DNA of 64,000 nucleotides, from positions 4,216,001 through 4,280,000 of the forward strand of contig NC_049911.1 in NCBI RefSeq assembly GCF_001411555.2, given 5' to 3'. How positions within the stretch are numbered: the first letter of the stretch is position 1; each line of letters starts with the position of its first letter. A program made the translations under genes and the position numbers. The stretch is from Juglans regia. Its lineage: Eukaryota; Streptophyta; Magnoliopsida; Fagales; Juglandaceae. The notes under the pieces were generated by a model that saw nothing but the letters and a program-made list of their open reading frames with translations, was not told the DNA's origin and made no database searches. This document shows positions 58,251 to 64,000 of the stretch, in pieces.

Positions 58251-61200
58251 ATACCAAATTGCCGTGAAAATACCAAACAGCGCTGCAAATAATTAATTCC
58301 GTCCAAATCCAATCGTCGCAAAGTAGATGCAACTAGAGCGTCTCAAAAGGTTTATGGCAGCGAAACTAATGTAGGTCACAAATAGCTCTAATATCTGTAA
58401 CAAATACTATCGCCACAAACATGTTTCAATTTAGACGCAAAAGAATGAGTTGATGGTAAAAAAACACAATTGCGGCAATATTTTAGTGCCATAATTGAAA
58501 AATATCGCCACAAAAAAGGATTATTCCCGAGTAGATGCAAGTATTTAATATTTGTGGCGAGAAAGATCTTCATAAATGTGCTATTTTTGTGAGGCAAAAA
58601 GACCGATTATGCAGTCAAGAATACATTTGTGACTAACTAGTAGTGTCGCAAAGATAAACAATTAGCCAGGAAAAATTTATTGCCAACTTTGAAACTATTG
58701 TCACAAAATACATAAAAAAAAAAAAATTACACATCTTACATTATATTACAATATATAAAGAAATTACATAAAGTACTTACTTTTTATTCTAACCAATTAT
58801 ATTATATTACAATCCATAAAACAATTACATTATATACTAGGCGTGCAACTTTAGACTTTTAAAGGCACATCAAAGTATAAAACCTGGCATGATCATCCAA
58901 GGCCCTGTTTAGTTGTTGCTGACTGGTGTGCTTGAGCCCTTCAATTGTCATCTAAGAAAGAATAAAAATAGAGCATTAGCACACCAAAATAAAGGGCAAG
59001 GTGAGAGACAGAGAAACCCAACCCAACATATAGTGAAAGTAAAAGCTTTTAAGGTGAAGAAGATTACAAAGAAAAGTATAGGATCATCGGCAACATAAAA
59101 TACAATCTCCATCAGAGATTCAGAGCTACACAAAGAAATTATTTAAGAAAAAAAATCCATAATGCTTATGCTTGTGTTTAGAGTGCAGAGTAAATAATGA
59201 GTGAAAATAATCACTTTCTCCCAAGTACCTTGATTTAATATCCCTAGCGCTACTTTGCCGTTGCAATGTGCCCTGTAGTAATATCTTCAATTAAAGTCAA
59301 TCAACAATCTTACAACTCCATGAAAAAAAGTAACATTAGGATAAGGTTTATAAATGTAGGAGATTAAAACTCAGACTATAAAAGGCATTCAATTGATCAT
59401 GCTCATACTTCATTAATCCATTTAGCTTGCTAGATAAGAAAAAAGGCAAGTCTTGCTGTAATCTCCATTGCTCTCAATCCATCTACGTGGCTAATAAGGC
59501 CATGGATATCAGCCACATAGATGTTGGACACACAGCTTAAGCATTATCTCAACATGAACACTACTGCTATTAGGACAAAATCATCTCCAATCACCCACTT
59601 CATATGCTGTATTGTGTCTAGTTTTTCAATCAAACTTAAATTCCCACAAAGGTAACCCAAAACTCAAATAACGTGTACAAAATTAGTTATCAAACTCCAT
59701 TCCACCCACTTCTTAGTCCTCAAGGTTAGAATCTTAATAAATTGTGAAAGTCCTCAACAAGTCACAAGACTCACCATTAAAACATTGGAAACCATTTTTA
59801 GCATAATAGATCGGGAACACCATAGAGCAAGAACATATGAATTAATATGAGAAATAAGAATAGAAACTCACAAGGCTACCGAATCCAATATAAATGTTGT
59901 CTCACCTAATCAAAAAGAAAAAAAATATAAAAAGACGGTAAGAGAATATACAAACTAAAATGGAGGAAAGAAGCAACATGCCTAAATCAGAAGAAAATGA
60001 ATAATAAAAATCCTCATTGAAGAACAAAATAAGCATATAGCACAAGAGAACACTCCACTCACCATATCCACCCCATAGCTCAGTCCTAACCAACTTTTTA
60101 AATCAAATTTGTTTCATTAAAAAAAAAGCCTCTCAGCAATGCAATCCTATTATTGCCTTTGGCCGTTCGGTAACAAGAGAGAGAAATCCATATATGATTT
60201 TGAAGCATGTTTGACAAATCCATTTGCACAATATCCACATGAACCCAGAAAGCTAGCCCAAAACCCTCACTGAAGAAATTTCGAAACAAACAATAATCAA
60301 AACAAGCTCCCAAATGGTAAAAGAATACAACTTTAAAAAAAAACAGCAAATAAGTAATGGAAGAAATTACGAGAAAACTAAGAAAACGCAGCGAAGAACA
60401 AAGCCCAAAAATCCTCTTCCAAATTGCAGATGAACACAAAAGAATACCTCATTCAATGGAGATTAGGACCTAGGTCGCAAGTGGAGATAAACCAATAAAG
60501 ATGACCTCCGTCCATAGTTTTTTTAGAAAGAGAAAAAGGTGGAGAGTGAAATATAGAAAGAGAGGTGCCACAGAGATTAGGGAGAGAGACTGACAAAGAC
60601 TCAGATTGAAAATATCCAAATTAAATTTGAAAACAAAATAAAGTTGAAAGAACAAAAAGGCCAACGAAAGAAACCATCCCAAAAAGGGAGAGGATGGCTT
60701 ACTGGTGTGTTGGAGCACGTCGGTGGCATACAAGAGAAATAGAGAACGTCGAGATGGAATTTGAACGACAGAATGGGGGAGAGAGAGAAAGAAACAGAGA
60801 CACGGACCCTGTGGCGGGGGGGAAAGAAGAAAGGATTTTCTGCTTTATTGTTTTTAAAATCGACTTATTGCAGCGATATAATGTCGTCGCAAATAATTAA
60901 ATAGTCGCAGCAAATAGTTAAATACCACATAAACCATTTAGCGGCAAATTAATGTCATCGTAAAATGAATCAAAGTGTCAAAATTAATTTTTCCCAATCA
61001 AATTATTTGCAACGATAATTTTAATTTGGTCGTAAAAAGTAATTTTTAGCGACAATTTTTTACTCGTCGAAAATAAAACAACGGAAATGCAAAAAATTGA
61101 CTTTTTGTAATCAAATTAAAATTGTCGCAAAAAAACTATTTTTCTTGTAGTGATTTTTGCAGCGACCAAAAAACACCTCAAAAATTTAAAATTTCGCCAC

Positions 61201-61351
61201 AATAAAAAATATACTATTGGAATCGTTGTATGACACTATTTGTGACAAAATTTAGCGTTGAGTTTAATTTCGCCGCAAATGATATTTTTTAGTGTCACTT
61301 TGAGTGACGACAGAAATAATTTAGACACTAAAGGCTGTTTCTATTGTAGTG
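58250..61351. mobile_element. CACTA (En/Spm)-type element(s), right ends nested
   Basis: GGCTGTTTCTATTGTAGTG at 61333-61351 is the inverted form of CACTACAATAGAAACAGCC, a CACTA terminus. A second terminus, CACTACAAGAAAAATAG inverted, ends at 61152. Both 58250-58690 and 60840-61350 are packed with subterminal motifs such as TCGCAAA, TCGCCACAA, GCGACAAT and GTCGTCGCAA. I found no matching left CACTA end. The interior (58700-60840) shows no transposase. Confidence 0.65.
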
Positions 61352-61376
61352 AGCAAGGTCAGATCATTTGGTACTT

Positions 61377-61559
61377 GAGAAATGCTATAAAAAAGTCTTA
61401 TATCACACACTTCTACCTAATTAACCAATACGTGGTTTTTTTGTCATTTTATTTAAAAACACATATATTTAAACATTAAGATAGAATGACAAAAATGATA
61501 AATCACATATTGATTAGATGGATGTGTGTGATGTAAGGCTTCTAGGTAGAATTTCTCTC
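61377..61559. mobile_element. Foldback MITE
   Basis: The left arm GAGAAATGCTATAAAAAAGT ... TTATATCACACAC is matched by the inverse of the right arm (GTGTGTGATGTAAGGC ... GAATTTCTCTC). The arms are about 50 bp and imperfect. No clear target duplication was resolved. Confidence 0.5.
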
Positions 61560-61594
61560 ATTTGGTTTGATCATTATTCCTCACATATACTAAT

Positions 61595-61920
61595 AGACTT
61601 AGGAATGCTTGGAGAATGAGATGAGATGAGAAATCTTTGAATAGTAGTGAAATGATTTGTGAATAGTAAAATGGTTTGAGTTATGATGTTTTATGAAATT
61701 TTAAAAAATGAGAGAGAAAATTTTGAATAAAAATATTATAAAATTAAAATATTGTTAGAATATAATTTTTTAATATTATATTTGTTTTTAGATTTGAAAA
61801 AGTTGAATTAGTTTTTATATTTTATTTGAAAGTTTGAAAAAGTTATAATGATTAGTTTGAAAGTGTTTGTATTTGAGTGATGTTTAAGAAGCAAATAAGA
61901 TGAGATGAGATAAAAAAAAA
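61595..61920 (-). mobile_element. MITE of the CATCTCATCTCAT family
   Basis: On the minus strand it reads ATCTCATCTCATCTTATTTG ... CATCTCATCTCATTCTCC, with CTAATCATTATAACTTTTTC and TTCAAATCTAAAAACAAAT. It matches the copy at 55405-55785. Confidence 0.65.
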
Positions 61921-63440
61921 ACATTAACAAATATTCCCTTAATTAATTTGTATCAAGTTTTTGTGAGGATTGGACTCGTCTGATGAAAAATATGTGTTTC
62001 TAATTATCTTACTAAGACCTGATATTTATGCTGAAAGTTCGACAAAAAGGAAATAAAATGGGTCTTGCAAGTTACAACGTCTATCGTATAATATGAAACT
62101 AAAGGCCGAAATAACTATCATTTGTCGTACGTGGATTCCAACCCTTTTTTTTTTTCCAAGTACTAATTAATGAAGAAGTAAAGAAAACAGAGCATTACAA
62201 CCATTCGAAGAAATGACTCAACGAAAGGTAAAGTCTGATTCAAACTCATCTCCTCTTGGTATATATTTTCCACACCTTATACAACCACAACAGTGCAGTA
62301 TTTATAGGCATTATATGTCCTATATTTACATAAAGAAAATGATAAGAAAAGACTAGTATTCAGTTACAAAGGTATTCGAGAATCTTCCTCCATTCCAGCA
62401 CGTTCAAGGTGTGAGTTGGTTAGGAATGCAGTGCAGAATATTCCAGTAATGCCGAGTCACTATTTGCTCCTTTAATTAATGACACTTATTTAATATTATA
62501 AGTTGTTTTATTGTATCTTTCAAATGATCTTATAATGATTCAAAGAACAACTAAGTTACTTTTAGGCCTAGTCTCTATAAAAATTAGTCAGTTTTAGAAT
62601 TGAAGTTATTTGGAATTATTATAAAGAAAATAGTATACTCAAGTTATATATATCTAAGACATTAATTACGGATCCAAACCTTTATATTATGTAAATCGAA
62701 TTTAATTTGCCTGTTTATTTCATGTCACTAGCTTTCTCCTTCTACAAATCGAACATGACCTTGATCATGACAACCATGCATCCCCTTATCAATCGATCGA
62801 CCAAGTGGTCGTCCTCTTTATGAAAAAGGGCTCAACATAATTACGGAAGAAAGACCTGAAAAAGATTCCAGCTTCTAAAAGTGAGCCTCACCCATGAGAG
62901 AAACGTCTCTACTTTGTGCTCTCTCTTCTGTCATGCATGCAGCATGGCAATCTTGTATCTCATCCATATATATTCACATCATCTGATGATGGTGATTGTC
63001 ATTAGAACTCGATCGACAACTTTTGATACCATGCAGCATGCAATATCACGTGGCAGAATCTTGGCATGAATCTTGAAACCAAATTGAAAACAATTCCTTA
63101 CAAATATTTTCTTTTCAACTACGGACAATATCATTGATCTAACATGTCATGATACATATATATATATATATATATATTATGAGATTAAAAAGCTGGTTAA
63201 AGACATGATCGATGATCAGCTCCAATTTTTTAACTAAGGGTAACTTCAAACCCCAAAATTAGCTTAATTACCAAATTCGCGTATGTGGGTATAGATTGAC
63301 GAGATCATTGGATCATGTATGTGGTAAAGAGATAAATTTGAAAATATCAGCTCTATAATATCGTAGAGTGATGATCATGTATTGTATATATATCATAGTT
63401 TGGTACAAGAGTTCGATAACATAAATATTGAAAGATAAAG
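61921..63440. other. Intergenic spacer
   Basis: No gene is recognised. An (AT)n run lies at 63158-63177. Pieces such as GATCGATC are frequent, but no element ends were found. Confidence 0.5.
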
Positions 63441-63499
63441 CAGTTACATAAGGTTATGATAAGGTTAAGATGATAAGATTGATAGTAATGAACAACCGA

Positions 63500-63775
63500 T
63501 GGACTCTAAGTGTTCATTATCCCCCCTCAAGCTGAACTGTATTGGAAGATCGTTGAGCTTGCTCCTGAGAAAGCTGAAACGTTGAGATGACAGTGGCTTT
63601 GTGAGGACATCAACAAGCTGATCTTTGCTGGAGATGAAGCGCACGTCTAAGGCCTTGCATTGGACTTGTTTTCTTACAAAATGATTGTCAATTTCGATAT
63701 GCTTCATACGGGCATGAAACACTGGATTAACCGCAATATATGTAGCACCCACATTATTACATCAAAGAGTGAGCC
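63500..63775 (-). pseudogene. Copia RNase H C-terminus and 3' LTR start
   Basis: The minus strand encodes the end of Copia pol: NNVGATYIAVNPVFHARMKH, IEIDNHFVRKQV and VRFISSKDQLVDVLTKPLS. It is followed by a polypurine tract (TTGAGGGGGGATAA, about 63518-63531) and TGAACACTTAGAG, the probable start of a 3' LTR running toward 63360. This is a different Copia lineage from the composite element (ALPTATFKK versus PLSSQRFSF). The upstream pol is missing, so it is a 5'-truncated remnant. Confidence 0.85.
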
Positions 63776-64000
63776 CATAACCCACAAGTCACGTAATCGG
63801 AACCTGTCTCAAATACCATAAAGAGATAAATCTGAAAATTTCATCAATACGTGGGGCTAAAGTACTACTACTCACGTGGACATGAGTTGTCTTCTCTGAC
63901 TCTTTCTTGCCGCCCATGCGTGCGTGCGTGCATGCCTGAAAATGAAAATGAAAGCTGCAAAATTCTCGACCCAAAAGCAGAAAGAAACTATAAATATATT
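63776..64000. other. Window end, non-coding
   Basis: No gene is supported. AAAGAGATAAATCTGAAAAT near 63820 repeats AAAGAGATAAATTTGAAAAT near 63326, on the two sides of the Copia remnant. TGCGTGCGTGCGTG lies near 63918. Confidence 0.4.

Noticed and set aside
58913..60900. Several 60-113-codon frames on both strands
   Set aside because: They fall inside the CACTA-type region, are low-complexity or K/F-rich, and show no domain.

Overview
This window is nuclear DNA of a eudicot plant, probably a woody species; the species cannot be fixed from the sequence. The evidence is spliced genes with GT-AG introns, AT-rich spacers, and dense L1-type LINEs, Copia and Gypsy-like LTR elements, hAT, PIF/Harbinger and CACTA DNA transposons, MITEs and a tRNA-derived SINE. 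All recognised host genes lie on the minus strand.

Host genes. (1) 10552-11489: the first three exons of a branched-chain amino acid aminotransferase (BCAT), with no downstream exon found. (2) 13484-20341: a seven-exon CROWDED NUCLEI / nuclear matrix constituent protein gene (CRWN4-like, 1064 codons). (3) 22123-22623: a single-exon pathogenesis-related protein 1 (PR-1, CAP domain). (4) 24548-32295: a ten-exon S28 serine carboxypeptidase (lysosomal Pro-X carboxypeptidase-like, 514 codons) whose introns hold a 1.8 kb LINE, three short LINE tails, SINE pieces and a MITE-in-MITE nest. Gene models 2 and 4 were built by hand from exon homology and splice sites, and their lengths are exact multiples of three.

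Transposon landscape. 1-4060 is Gypsy-LTR-like sequence cut by a 751-bp hAT-type MITE (8-bp TSD) and a 571-bp TAA-flanked MITE. 4060-10120 carries several truncated LINEs. The most striking object is 32498-51862: one old Copia element (TSD GAAGA on both sides, LTR termini TGTTGTAA/TTACAACA) enlarged to about 19.4 kb by two insertions. One is an unclassified 2.9 kb element in the 5' LTR (TSD TTCAT), which itself carries a MITE. The other is a 10.7 kb PIF/Harbinger element in the integrase domain.

The Harbinger element encodes a Myb/SANT-like ORF1 protein and a DDE transposase, each broken by a single TAG. It also carries an intact GRF zinc-finger ORF and an exon of a host protein phosphatase 2C. 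Beyond the Copia element, 52060-57020 holds a LINE tail, hAT-like non-autonomous elements, AT-rich repeats and a duplicated 5' region of a BED-finger hAT transposase gene. 58250-61351 is CACTA-type subterminal repeat DNA with two nested right ends. The window closes with a minus-strand Copia RNase H/3' LTR fragment near 63.5 kb.

Limits: all family names come from reading translations and termini by eye. No database search was run.
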